Origin: Primorskyibacter sedentarius
GTDB lineage: Bacteria > Pseudomonadota > Alphaproteobacteria > Rhodobacterales > Rhodobacteraceae
Assembly: GCF_004342065.1 (NCBI RefSeq)
Contig: NZ_SLZU01000003.1
Span: 62,001 to 126,000, forward strand
Direction: 5' to 3'
Length of the DNA stretch: 64,000 nucleotides
Every line of letters starts with the position of its first letter. Within the stretch, counting starts at the first letter, position 1. Positions 26,005-34,437 of the stretch are shown here, piece by piece. The position numbers and the translations under genes are program-made. Below the pieces are notes generated by a model that had not been told where the DNA came from, did not search any database, and saw only the letters and a list, made by a program, of their open reading frames with translations.

Positions 26005-27521
26005 GACGCCAACCTTTCGTGATGGTGGACCATGGCGCCGATCAAGGCGCTTTCGGTGATGCCGGGGTTCTGCAATTCGGTGACCGAATACCCGTCCTGC
26101 AACACAACGATGCGGTCGGCCCCTTCCACCAGCTCTTCGAATTCAGAGCTGATGAGCAAAACGGCCAGCCCCTTGGCCACCTGATTGCGAATGATCGATT
26201 GGATCTCGAACTTCGCGCCCACATCGACGCCGCGTGTGGGTTCATCAAGGATCAGGATCTCCGGCTCCAGCGCAAGCCAGCGCGCAAGCAAAACCTTTTG
26301 CTGGTTGCCGCCTGAAAGCTCGCGGATCGGTTGTTCCATCCCCGAGGTCTTGATCTGCAGCGCGTCGATATACCCCTGCACCAACTCGCGCTCCCGCGCC
26401 CTGTCGACCGCACCGAAACGGCGCAGCCTTGGCAGCAGGGCAAGCGTGATGTTCTCGCGCACGGACATGTGCGGGATGATGCCATCGGCCTTGCGATCCT
26501 CTGTCAGGAACCCCATCCCAAGCGCAATCGCCCGGGCGGGCGTGTCGATAACCGGCGCGGCATGGTGCCGAACCTCTCCGCGCAGCAGCTTGTCGAGGCC
26601 AAAGATCGCGCGGGCCGATTCCGTCCGGCCCGAACCCAGCAATCCGCCAAGGCCCACGATCTCGCCCTTGCGGATCTCGAAGGACACGTCGCGCAGCCCG
26701 GTCCGCGTGCCCAGCCCGTCAACCTCCAGCAAGGTGGCCCCGGGTTTTGACCGTTCCCCCGACAGCGCCGTCTGGCCGGCCGCCGCAATCTCGCTCGCAT
26801 CGCGCCCCAGCATTTCCGACACAAGGCCAAGCCGCGTCGTCTGGGCCACTTCATGCGTTGCGACCGTCCGCCCATCGCGCATGATGGTGACGCGATCGCA
26901 GATCTCGTAGAGCTCGCTGAGAAAATGCGAGATATAAAGAACCGCTACCCCGGATTTCTTCAACTCCCGCACGACCGAAAACAGCGTCTCGATCTCCTGA
27001 TCATCCAGCGAGGAGGTCGCCTCGTCCATGATGACAAGCCGTGCATCCAGCGACACTGCCCGCGCAATGGCGACAAGCTGCTGGATCGCCGTTGAATACC
27101 GGCCAAGCTGGCGCGTCACATCAATCTCGACGCCGAACCTTGCGAGGATCTCGCGCGTGCGGGCATGTGCGGCTTTCCAGTCGATCAGCCCCAGACGCGT
27201 GCGCGGCTCGTAGCCCATCATCACGTTCTCGGTGACGCTGCGAAGCGGCACCAGGCTGAGCTCTTGATAGATGGTGGAAATTCCGGCGTCCTGTGCCTCG
27301 CGCGGGGTCGAGATCGTCAGATCCTCGCCCGCCATCTGCACGCTGCCCTCATCCCGGCGGTAAACACCTGTGAGGATCTTGATCAGCGTGGATTTTCCGG
27401 CACCGTTCTGGCCGATGATGGCGTGCACCTCGCCGGGCCGGATCGCGAGGCTGGCATCGCGTAGCGCCACCACCCCGGCGAAGGCTTTGCCAATGCCGGA
27501 CATTTCGATGAGATCGGTCAT
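26001..27521 (-). CDS. ytfR: Sugar ABC importer, double ATP-binding protein (YtfR/RbsA-like)
   Basis: A 506-residue fused ATPase. The first half has Walker A GQNGAGKSTLIK and Walker B RLVIMDEATSSL; its signature region is weak (LGRYSTAIQQLVAIARAVS), and the second half has GLLGSGRTESARAI in place of a clean Walker A, with LSGGNQQKVLLARWL and LILDEPTRGVD. A degenerate second nucleotide site is normal for RbsA-like proteins. It energises the importer. It starts 58 bases after the binding-protein gene across a strong hairpin. Confidence 0.92.
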   Translation of the reverse strand: MTDLIEMSGIGKAFAGVVALRDASLAIRPGEVHAIIGQNGAGKSTLIKILTGVYRRDEGSVQMAGEDLTISTPREAQDAGISTIYQELSLVPLRSVTENVMMGYEPRTRLGLIDWKAAHARTREILARFGVEIDVTRQLGRYSTAIQQLVAIARAVSLDARLVIMDEATSSLDDQEIETLFSVVRELKKSGVAVLYISHFLSELYEICDRVTIMRDGRTVATHEVAQTTRLGLVSEMLGRDASEIAAAGQTALSGERSKPGATLLEVDGLGTRTGLRDVSFEIRKGEIVGLGGLLGSGRTESARAIFGLDKLLRGEVRHHAAPVIDTPARAIALGMGFLTEDRKADGIIPHMSVRENITLALLPRLRRFGAVDRARERELVQGYIDALQIKTSGMEQPIRELSGGNQQKVLLARWLALEPEILILDEPTRGVDVGAKFEIQSIIRNQVAKGLAVLLISSEFEELVEGADRIVVLQDGYSVTELQNPGITESALIGAMVHHHERLAS

Positions 27522-27544
27522 CCTGTTTCCGTCAAGTTAGGGCA

Positions 27545-27569
27545 GCCGGAGGGGATTGCCCCCTCCGGC
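27545..27569 (-). terminator. Stem-loop after the sugar-binding-protein gene
   Basis: A perfect ten-base stem (GCCGGAGGGG paired with CCCCTCCGGC) with a five-base loop, between the binding-protein stop at 27580 and the ATPase start at 27521. There is no T-run, so partial termination or protection of the upstream mRNA is more likely than complete termination. It has the same position and role as the stem-loop at 17280. Confidence 0.75.
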
Positions 27570-27579
27570 ATTCGCAAGA

Positions 27580-28554
27580 TCAATAGGCTTCGTCGATGTG
27601 ATCGGCGGCGTTTTCCTGCGTGAAAATGCGGTCTTCGACCTGCACCCAGCCCGGAATTTCCTCGCCCGCGGCGTATTTGTTCATCACCTCGCAGGCCAGC
27701 GGCCCAAAGAAGGGAGAGCTTTCGACCGTCACGCCCATCTTGCCGTCGATAATGGCCTGCAGCGCGTCCCGCGTGCCGTCGATGGACACGATGGTCACAT
27801 CCTCGCCCGGTTTGCGCCCGGCCAGTTCAAGCGCCTGAATCGCCCCAATCGCCATCTCGTCATTATGGGCGTAAACCACGTTCACATCGGGATGGGCCTG
27901 CAGAAGCGTCTCCATCACCTGCCGTCCCAGATCACGGGCAAAGTCGCCGGTCTGGCTCGCCACGATCTCGAACCGGTCATCCTCGGCGATGCGATCGTCA
28001 AAGCCCTTCTTGCGGTCATTCGCGGGCGACGACCCGGTGGTGCCTTCCAACTCGACAATCACACCCTTGTCGCCGTCAAAATTCTCGATCAACCACTCGG
28101 CCGCGCGTTTGCCCTGATCAATGAAATCGGACCCCAGGAAGGCAACAAAATGCTCGCCCGCCTTGGCGACGTTCGGATCAACCGACCGGTCCACAAGGAA
28201 GACCGGAATGCCCGCCGCCTTGGCCTTCATCACTGCAGGCAAAAGCGGCTTTTCCTCGCGCGGTGGAAGGAACAACACGTCAATGCCTTGCGCGATCATG
28301 GAATCCACATCCGCGACCTGCTTTGCGGCAGAGCCTGCGGCATCGGTCGCGATCAGGTCCCAGTTGCAGCTTTCGGCGGTGTCATGAAAGGATTTAGTCT
28401 CTGCAATACGCCACGGGTTGTTCGACTCCATCTGCGAAAAACCCACCTTGTAGCGCTCTTTCTGCGCCAGGGGCGGCGTCTCTGCCCCTGCGATCCCGGC
28501 ACCAAGTGCAAGTGCCCCGGCAAGGGCCGTCGTCACGATAAAACGTCGTTTCAT
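27580..28554 (-). CDS. ytfQ: Sugar ABC importer, periplasmic binding protein (YtfQ-like)
   Basis: A 324-residue type I periplasmic binding protein. The ATG at 28554 follows GGAGGAAA and gives a signal peptide MKRRFIVTTALAGALALG, cleaved after AGIAGA. The mature sequence opens YKVGFSQMESNNPWRIAETKS and carries VELEGTTGSSPANDRKKGF, both closely resembling the YtfQ galactofuranose binder and its relatives, while the ribose binder lacks them. The ligand is most likely a galactose- or galactofuranose-like sugar or an acid derivative of one; this is inference. Its gene is flanked by hairpins on both sides. Confidence 0.9.
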   Translation of the reverse strand: MKRRFIVTTALAGALALGAGIAGAETPPLAQKERYKVGFSQMESNNPWRIAETKSFHDTAESCNWDLIATDAAGSAAKQVADVDSMIAQGIDVLFLPPREEKPLLPAVMKAKAAGIPVFLVDRSVDPNVAKAGEHFVAFLGSDFIDQGKRAAEWLIENFDGDKGVIVELEGTTGSSPANDRKKGFDDRIAEDDRFEIVASQTGDFARDLGRQVMETLLQAHPDVNVVYAHNDEMAIGAIQALELAGRKPGEDVTIVSIDGTRDALQAIIDGKMGVTVESSPFFGPLACEVMNKYAAGEEIPGWVQVEDRIFTQENAADHIDEAY

Positions 28555-28578
28555 TCTGATTTCCTCCACTGTTGATAT

Positions 28579-28600
28579 CTGCCCGGCTCCTCTCGGGCAG
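28579..28600 (-). terminator. Stem-loop between aldehyde dehydrogenase and binding-protein genes
   Basis: A seven-base stem, CTGCCCG paired with CGGGCAG, around an eight-base loop, in the 58-base gap upstream of the YtfQ-like gene. Without a T-run it is probably an mRNA processing or stability element. Whether the aldehyde dehydrogenase gene is really cotranscribed with the importer depends on how leaky it is. Confidence 0.5.
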
Positions 28601-28612
28601 CGGTGAACCGGG

Positions 28613-30079
28613 TCAGGCCCAGTTCATGTAAAGGGCCTGCTTTCGCAGATACCCGTCGAAACCGTATTTGCCGTCCTCACCGCCCAGCCCGGAATGGCCC
28701 CAGCCATTGTGGAACGCCTGGAATTGCTCGCCATTCGCGCGGTTGACGTAGATTTCGCCGAAATTCAGCCGGTAGGGCGTCTGCATCAGGCGCCTGTGAT
28801 CCTGGGTGAAGATATAGGCGGACAGGCCGTATTCGGTGTCATTGGCAAGCTGTAGCGCATGGTCGAAATCATCCACGCGCACCGCGGGCACGACAGGGCC
28901 AAAAACCTCTTGCGCGATCACGGGGGAGTCGTTGTTTGCCAGCGACAGAACGGTGGGCGCGTACCAATGACCCTTGGCATATGGCCCCTCGGTCAGGGGG
29001 CCACCTTCCAGCAGAACCTCGGCACCGGCCGCGACTGCCGCGTCGACGATCGACTTCACCTTGGCCACTTCCGTCCCGCTGACCTTCGGGCCGATCCCCG
29101 GATCCGTCATCGGATCCCCGATGGTCAGCGCGCGCGAGGCGGCCACGAATTTCTCAAGAAATTCGTCGGCGATGTCGCGGTGCAGGTACATGCGTTCGTT
29201 GCAAGTGCAGATCTGGCCGCAATTGGTGTAGCGCGCGGTGACAGCCGCCGCGACCGCACGGTCGATATCGGCATCCTCCAGCACGATGAACGGGGCCTTG
29301 CCGCCCAGTTCCAGCCGCAGGACCTTCATCCCGTCAGCCGCCGTGCGAAAGATCTCTCGCCCCGCACGATTGCTGCCGGTCATGGTTATCATGCCCGTGC
29401 CCGGATGTTCGACCAGCGCCTGCCCCACAATGGGCCCGCGCCCGGACACCACGTTCACCACCCCCGGCGGAATGCCCGCCTGCTCGGCCAGGGCCGCGAT
29501 GAAAAGGCCCGAGAATGGCGTGATCTCATGCGCCAGCAGCACGAAGGCATTGCCTGCCACCAGAGCCGGGCCAAGCTTGCGGGCTGCAAGTGCTGCGGGA
29601 TAATTCCAGGCGGTCAGCCCGACCACGACGCCGTAGGGGTGGCGGCGGATGTGAATCTCTTCATCGCGATTGTCCGATGCGATGATATCGCCTTCGATCC
29701 GGCGCGCGTTCTCGGACGCGTATTCAAGGAAACCGACCGTCGCGCCGACCTCGCCCCGCGCCTGACCGATGGGCTTGCCCTGCTCGCGCGTGATCAGGCG
29801 GGCAAGATCCTCGCTGCGTTCCGCGATCAACCCGGCGAGCTTGCGCACGGCGCGGCCTCTTTCGACCGCCGGAACAGCGGCCCATCCGGGTTGCGCGCGC
29901 CGGGCCGCCTCGACCGCGCGCGCGGCATCTTCGGCAGAGCTGTCCGGAACCGTCCCGATCACCGTTTCGTCGGCGGGGTTTTCGACCTCGATCACCGCCC
30001 CTTGCGTCGCGGCGCACCAGCCACCACCGATAATATTTGCCGCATCCAGACGGTCGGCGGAAAAATCCAGATCAAGCAA
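28613..30079 (-). CDS. Aldehyde dehydrogenase (AldA-like) with altered cofactor-binding motif
   Basis: A 488-residue NAD(P)-dependent aldehyde dehydrogenase resembling lactaldehyde/glycolaldehyde dehydrogenase (NPADETVIGTVP opening; GQICTCNERMYLH catalytic region). Catalytic residues Asn159 (in AWNYP), Glu257 (in LELGGK) and Cys291 are in place. However, the conserved K-P-S-E cofactor stretch reads LAHE at 182-185, so the Lys that usually contacts the adenine ribose or phosphate is Leu182. The start is a TTG at 30079, with AAAAGGAA eight bases before it; that ribosome binding site overlaps a TGGT-N3-ACCA operator. It is divergent from the GMC oxidoreductase gene and heads the leftward sugar operon. 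Confidence 0.9.
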   Translation of the reverse strand: MLDLDFSADRLDAANIIGGGWCAATQGAVIEVENPADETVIGTVPDSSAEDAARAVEAARRAQPGWAAVPAVERGRAVRKLAGLIAERSEDLARLITREQGKPIGQARGEVGATVGFLEYASENARRIEGDIIASDNRDEEIHIRRHPYGVVVGLTAWNYPAALAARKLGPALVAGNAFVLLAHEITPFSGLFIAALAEQAGIPPGVVNVVSGRGPIVGQALVEHPGTGMITMTGSNRAGREIFRTAADGMKVLRLELGGKAPFIVLEDADIDRAVAAAVTARYTNCGQICTCNERMYLHRDIADEFLEKFVAASRALTIGDPMTDPGIGPKVSGTEVAKVKSIVDAAVAAGAEVLLEGGPLTEGPYAKGHWYAPTVLSLANNDSPVIAQEVFGPVVPAVRVDDFDHALQLANDTEYGLSAYIFTQDHRRLMQTPYRLNFGEIYVNRANGEQFQAFHNGWGHSGLGGEDGKYGFDGYLRKQALYMNWA

Positions 30080-30089
30080 AATCGATTCC

Positions 30090-30106
30090 TTTTGGTATGA
30101 CCAAAT
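30090..30106. promoter_or_regulatory. FCD-GntR operator candidate at the ald start
   Basis: TTTGGT-ATG-ACCAAA, a perfect 6-3-6 inverted repeat at 30091-30105, 11 bases before the aldehyde dehydrogenase start codon. TGGT-N3-ACCA is the half-site pattern of FadR-subfamily regulators such as PdhR and LldR. A near-identical site is at 30198. The nearby FCD regulator at 31870 is the likely ligand. Confidence 0.7.
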
Positions 30107-30197
30107 GAAATCTCAACATCAGATCAAAACCGCGAAACGTCAACGAATTTTTTCGACTTCCGCCAATATTTAAGCTAAACGAACCGATAGACGCTGT

Positions 30198-30214
30198 TTT
30201 TGGTAGAGCCAAAA
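30198..30214. promoter_or_regulatory. FCD-GntR operator candidate at the GMC gene start
   Basis: TTTTGG-TAGAG-CCAAAA, a perfect six-base inverted repeat with a five-base centre, ending nine bases before the ATG at 30223 and overlapping the AAAAGGA ribosome binding site. It matches the site at 30090 in TTTGGT and CCAAA. Binding here should block the GMC-regulator operon. Confidence 0.7.
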
Positions 30215-30222
30215 GGATCACA

Positions 30223-31842
30223 ATGTCAGAAGAATTCGACCATATCGTCATCGGGGGCGGCGCGGCCGGCTGTGTGGCCGCCGGGCGTCTGGCGTCAGAA
30301 GGCAATGCCCGCGTGCTCTTGTTGGAGGCGGGCTATTCCAACCGGCACCCTTTGCTGGATATGCCGCCGGGCATCTTCAAGATGATCAATGGCACGAAGT
30401 TCATGCGCTACCACAAGACGGTGCCGCAGGCGCATCTTGACGGACGTGTGCATGACATACCGCAGGGCCATGTTCTGGGCGGGGGGTCTTCCGTCAATGC
30501 GCAGGTCTACATGCGTGGGCGCCCATCCGATTATGACGGCTGGAACACCGCTCTGCATGGCAGCAACGATCCCGTCGATTGGAGCTGGCAGGCCGTGTTG
30601 CCGCATTTCCGGCGGATGGAAGGCAATAATCGGCTTCAGGATGAGCGGCATGGAACAGAAGGCCCGCTTCTGGTCTCTGATCCCGGCCACATCGACGGGC
30701 TCTCTCGGCTGTTCGTGCAGGCGGTGCAGGGGCTGGGCCTGCCCTTTACCCATGATTTCAACGGCCCCACCCAACGGGGGGTGGGGTTTTACCAGTTCAT
30801 GAACCGCAACGGCCGACGGTCCTCTGCGGCCTACGCCTATGTCACGCCGCAGGAAGACAACCCCAATCTGACAGTCCGGCTGGAGGCCGAGGTGGAACGG
30901 ATCATCATCGAAGGCAGCCGTGCGGTGGGTGTCAGCTATCGCCACAAGGGCCGCGTTCATAGCGTGCGCTGCGCGGGCGAGGTTATCCTTGCGGCCGGAT
31001 CTCTCGTGACGCCAAAGCTACTGATGCTGTCCGGGATCGGCCCGGCGGATCACCTGGCCGAAATGGGGATCGACTGCCGCGTTGATCTGCCCGGCGTCGG
31101 CCAGAACCTTGTCGATCACCCGGAAGTGCCGATCACCGCGCGGGTCAACGGGCCATATGGCTATTACCGGCAGGGCGAAGGCTGGCGCATGCTGCGCAAC
31201 GGGCTGCAGTTCAAGCTGTTCGGGACCGGGCCGGTCACTTCTGCCGGGGTGGAAGCCGGGGCGTTCGTCAATCCCTGCGACCCGGACGGCGAACCGACCA
31301 TTCAGGCATTCTGCGTGCCCATCGTCTATGTCGACCGCGACACCCGCGATCTGGTCGAGGATGGCCACGGGCTGACCGTCACGACCGTGGTGGTCAAACC
31401 GAAGTCGCGCGGCGAGGTCCGTCTTGCCTCTGCCGATCCCTCCGCCATGCCGCTGGTTTCGCCCAATCTGCTGAAGGCGCCCGAGGATATGGCCGAAATG
31501 ATCAGGGGCCAAAGGTATTTCCTGCGCGCCTTTGCCCAGTCACCGCTGGCGGAGAGGATCGATCGCGTGATGCTGCCCGCCCCGGATGATGACAGCGACG
31601 CCGCCCTGCGCAGGCATTGCAAACGCTTTGTGAAGACGAATTACCACCCGGCTGGCACCGCGCGCATGGGGCGCGACACCGATCCGATGGCGGTGCTTGA
31701 TCCGCGTCTGCGCGTCAGGGGGATTGAGGGCTTGCGCGTCTGTGACCTGTCCGCCATGCCCGACATCAATGCAGGAAACACGCAGGCGCCCGCAATGATG
31801 CTGGGGGACCGGTGCGCTGACATGGTGATGGGTATAACATGA
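30223..31842 (+). CDS. GMC-family flavin oxidoreductase (alcohol/choline dehydrogenase-like)
   Basis: A 539-residue FAD enzyme of the glucose-methanol-choline family. Visible: the ADP-binding motif VIGGGAAGCVAAGRLA at residues 9-24, the signature GGSSVNAQVYMRG near 87-99, LMLSGIGPADHL near 265 and, at the C-terminus, the catalytic His in YHPAGTARMG followed by Asn in GNTQAPAMM. There is no secretion signal, so it acts in the cytosol, perhaps membrane-associated. It oxidises a primary or secondary alcohol. With the divergent aldehyde dehydrogenase the obvious scheme is alcohol to aldehyde to acid; the substrate is unknown. It is followed by its regulator gene 27 bases downstream. Confidence 0.9.
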   Translation: MSEEFDHIVIGGGAAGCVAAGRLASEGNARVLLLEAGYSNRHPLLDMPPGIFKMINGTKFMRYHKTVPQAHLDGRVHDIPQGHVLGGGSSVNAQVYMRGRPSDYDGWNTALHGSNDPVDWSWQAVLPHFRRMEGNNRLQDERHGTEGPLLVSDPGHIDGLSRLFVQAVQGLGLPFTHDFNGPTQRGVGFYQFMNRNGRRSSAAYAYVTPQEDNPNLTVRLEAEVERIIIEGSRAVGVSYRHKGRVHSVRCAGEVILAAGSLVTPKLLMLSGIGPADHLAEMGIDCRVDLPGVGQNLVDHPEVPITARVNGPYGYYRQGEGWRMLRNGLQFKLFGTGPVTSAGVEAGAFVNPCDPDGEPTIQAFCVPIVYVDRDTRDLVEDGHGLTVTTVVVKPKSRGEVRLASADPSAMPLVSPNLLKAPEDMAEMIRGQRYFLRAFAQSPLAERIDRVMLPAPDDDSDAALRRHCKRFVKTNYHPAGTARMGRDTDPMAVLDPRLRVRGIEGLRVCDLSAMPDINAGNTQAPAMMLGDRCADMVMGIT

Positions 31843-31869
31843 CGCCGCAACCAACCACGGAGACCGGAT

Positions 31870-32586
31870 ATGGAGCATGACACCGACCGCAAGGACAGCC
31901 GCGCATCTGACGAGGTGGTCCGGCTGCTTTCGGCGAAAATCCAGTCCGGTGAGTACAGCGACGGCTCTCCCCTGCCCGCCGAACGCAGCCTGATGGAGGA
32001 GTTGGGGATCAGCAGGACCGTCGTGCGCGAGGCGGTTCAGTCCCTGTCAAAGCAGGGTCTTGTGGTTGCCCGCCCGCGCCACCGCCCCATCGTGCGCAAG
32101 CCCGGTTACGAGGCGGCAATCTCGGCGCTGGAATCGGTGGCCACCCATCTTCTGGACAACATGACCGGTGTCAGAAACCTGTTTGACACACGCATCATGA
32201 TCGAGGCGGCGCTGGTACGGCAGGCCGCCAAAGAGGCCAATCGCGAAGATATCGCCGCGCTGAAATCCGCACTGGAGGCGAACAGGGCCGCCATTGCCGA
32301 CAGCGACGAATTCTACCGCACCGACAATGCGTTCCATGGGGTTCTGTATGATATCTCGCGCAACCCGGTCCTTCCGTCGATCCACAAGGCCTACTCCACA
32401 TGGCTCGAGCCGCAATGGTCGCAGATGCCGCGCCTGCCAGAGAGGAACGAGGCGAATTACGAAGCGCACCGCCGCATTTTCGACGCCATTCTGCTACGCG
32501 ACCCCGACGCGGCCGAAGACGCCCTGCGCGAACATCTGAACAATGCGTGGAAGCAGGTCTGCCGAACCTTCGACGAACAGCCCTGA
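31870..32586 (+). CDS. FadR-subfamily (FCD) GntR regulator
   Basis: A 238-residue regulator. Winged helix with LPAERSLMEELGISRTVVREAVQSLSKQGLV (in parts), typical of FadR-like proteins, then an FCD domain with D and H ligands around TDNAFHGVLYD and EAHRRIFDAILLRDPD. It is the second gene after the GMC oxidoreductase and very likely binds the two TGGT-N3-ACCA sites in the divergent promoter (30090 and 30198), repressing both directions until an acid metabolite binds. This is inference from position and site type. Confidence 0.88.
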   Translation: MEHDTDRKDSRASDEVVRLLSAKIQSGEYSDGSPLPAERSLMEELGISRTVVREAVQSLSKQGLVVARPRHRPIVRKPGYEAAISALESVATHLLDNMTGVRNLFDTRIMIEAALVRQAAKEANREDIAALKSALEANRAAIADSDEFYRTDNAFHGVLYDISRNPVLPSIHKAYSTWLEPQWSQMPRLPERNEANYEAHRRIFDAILLRDPDAAEDALREHLNNAWKQVCRTFDEQP

Positions 32587-32742
32587 CGCCCCCCGCGTGG
32601 CAATGCGCCCACCACGCCCGCAGTTGCGCCCGCCGCAGACCGGGGTTGATTGGTTGGGCCACGCGCTAATCCCCCCAACCTTGTGCACGCATCTGTGCGG
32701 GCGTATCGGTTGGTCAAGATTGACGAATACAGGATCACCAAA

Positions 32743-34362
32743 GTGCCCGAGACAATCTCCCCGCTTGTACTGTTCCGCAATCAAACCTTCAGAATGCTGT
32801 GGGTGGCGGCACTTGCCTCCAACTTCGGCGGGCTGGTGCAGGCTGTCGGTGCTGGCTGGCTGATGACCTCGCTTTCCAGCTCTGAACGGATGGTGGCGTT
32901 GGTGCAGGGGTCGGTGACACTGCCGATCATGGTGTTTTCACTGTTGGCGGGCGTCTTCGCAGACAATTTCGATCGCCGCCTCGTCATGCTGATCGCGCAG
33001 GGGTTCATGTTCGCGGTCTCGATCGTCCTGACCGTTCTTGCCTATTTCGGCCTGCTGACCCCCTGGTCGCTTCTGGCCTTCACCTTTCTGATCGGGTGCG
33101 GCACGGCGCTGCACAACCCGTCCTGGCAGGCGACGATGGGCGATATCGTCAGCCGCGAGGAACTGCCCTCTGCCGTGTCGCTCAACAGCATGGGCTTCAA
33201 CCTGATGCGCAGCGTGGGGCCGGCGGCGGGCGGCGCTATCGTGGCGCTTGCCGGGGCGGCGGCGGCCTTTCTGGTCAATGCGCTCAGCTATATCGCGATC
33301 ATCATGGCGCTGTTCCGCTGGCGCGCCCCGGTGCGCGACACCCGCCTGCCCCCCGAGCCGATGGGCTCCGCCTTTGCCGCGGGCCTGCGCTATGTCGCGA
33401 TGTCGCCAAACCTGATCAGGGTGATCCTGCGCGGCTTTCTCTTCGGGCTGTCAGGAGTTGCCTTGCTGGCCCTTCTGCCCGTGGTCGTGCGTGTCACGCT
33501 GGACGGAAGCGCGCTGCTTTACGGCGCGATGCTGGGGTGTTTCGGCGCGGGCGCCGTGGGTGGCGCATTGCTGAACGCACATCTGCGGGCGCGCTTCATC
33601 AACGAACAGATCGCCCGCGGTGCCTTTCTCGGCCTCGCGCTGTGTTGCGGGATCGTCGGCCACAGCCCATACGCGCCGGTCAGCGGGGTGGCGCTGCTTC
33701 TGGGGGGCGCCTGCTGGGTTCTGGCGATGTCGATGTTCAACGTGACGGTGCAGCTGTCGACCCCCCGCTGGGTCGTCGGCCGCGCCCTTGCCCTGTTCCA
33801 GACCGGCACGTTTGGCGGCATGGCGATAGGAAGCTGGTTGTGGGGGGCCATCGCGCAGCATTCCAACCCCGGCACCTCCCTGACATGGGCGCTGGTGCTG
33901 CTTGTCGGCGGGGCGTTTATCGGCATGCGCCTGCCCTTGCCGGAATTCGGCACGCTCAATCTTGATCCGCTGAACCGGTTTCGCGAACCGGCATTGCGGC
34001 TGGACCTGAACTATCGCAGCGGGCCGGTGATGGTCATGGTGGATTATGTCATCGACCAAAGCGATGTTTCGGAATTCCTCGAAGCCATGAGCGAAAGGCG
34101 CCGCGTGCGGATCCGCGACGGGGCCCAGCAATGGACCTTGCTGCGGGATCTGGAAAAGCCAGAGCATTGGAGCGAAAGCTACCACGTGCCCACCTGGGGC
34201 GAATATGTGCGCCACAACCAGCGCCGCACCCATGCGGATGCCGCCCTGTCGGACCGCATTCGCGCGCTTCATCGTGCGCCGGGCCTGCCGACGGTGCATC
34301 GCATGATCGAACGTCAGACAGTTGCGCTGCATGACGACATGCGTCTCCAACCGAATGGCTGA
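32743..34362 (+). CDS. MFS transporter with C-terminal extra domain (PF05977-like)
   Basis: A 539-residue protein from the GTG at 32743 (AGGA ten bases before); the frame extends to 32650 without a better start. The first 400 residues are an MFS exporter with twelve helices and the loop FADNFDRRLVMLIAQ, resembling the EntS/transmembrane secretion effector group. From about residue 425 a soluble domain follows with VMVDYVIDQSDVSEFLEAMSERRRVRIRDGAQQWTLLRD, which looks like a ferredoxin-like antibiotic-biosynthesis-monooxygenase fold. Such tails are known in this MFS group. Export of a small molecule is probable; identity unknown. It is convergent with nadC. Confidence 0.85.
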   Translation: MPETISPLVLFRNQTFRMLWVAALASNFGGLVQAVGAGWLMTSLSSSERMVALVQGSVTLPIMVFSLLAGVFADNFDRRLVMLIAQGFMFAVSIVLTVLAYFGLLTPWSLLAFTFLIGCGTALHNPSWQATMGDIVSREELPSAVSLNSMGFNLMRSVGPAAGGAIVALAGAAAAFLVNALSYIAIIMALFRWRAPVRDTRLPPEPMGSAFAAGLRYVAMSPNLIRVILRGFLFGLSGVALLALLPVVVRVTLDGSALLYGAMLGCFGAGAVGGALLNAHLRARFINEQIARGAFLGLALCCGIVGHSPYAPVSGVALLLGGACWVLAMSMFNVTVQLSTPRWVVGRALALFQTGTFGGMAIGSWLWGAIAQHSNPGTSLTWALVLLVGGAFIGMRLPLPEFGTLNLDPLNRFREPALRLDLNYRSGPVMVMVDYVIDQSDVSEFLEAMSERRRVRIRDGAQQWTLLRDLEKPEHWSESYHVPTWGEYVRHNQRRTHADAALSDRIRALHRAPGLPTVHRMIERQTVALHDDMRLQPNG

Positions 34363-34437
34363 AGTCGTACGGGGGCGGGATGCCATCGTGAGCGCGTCGT
34401 CGTAAGGTCCGCGCCGCGATGGGCTCACAGTGCCGGA

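Noticed and set aside
23959-26022. 687-residue plus-strand frame across the sugar permease genes
   Set aside because: It is antisense to three well-supported genes, is rich in Gln, Arg, Asp and His as expected for a GC-skewed shadow, and has no domain.
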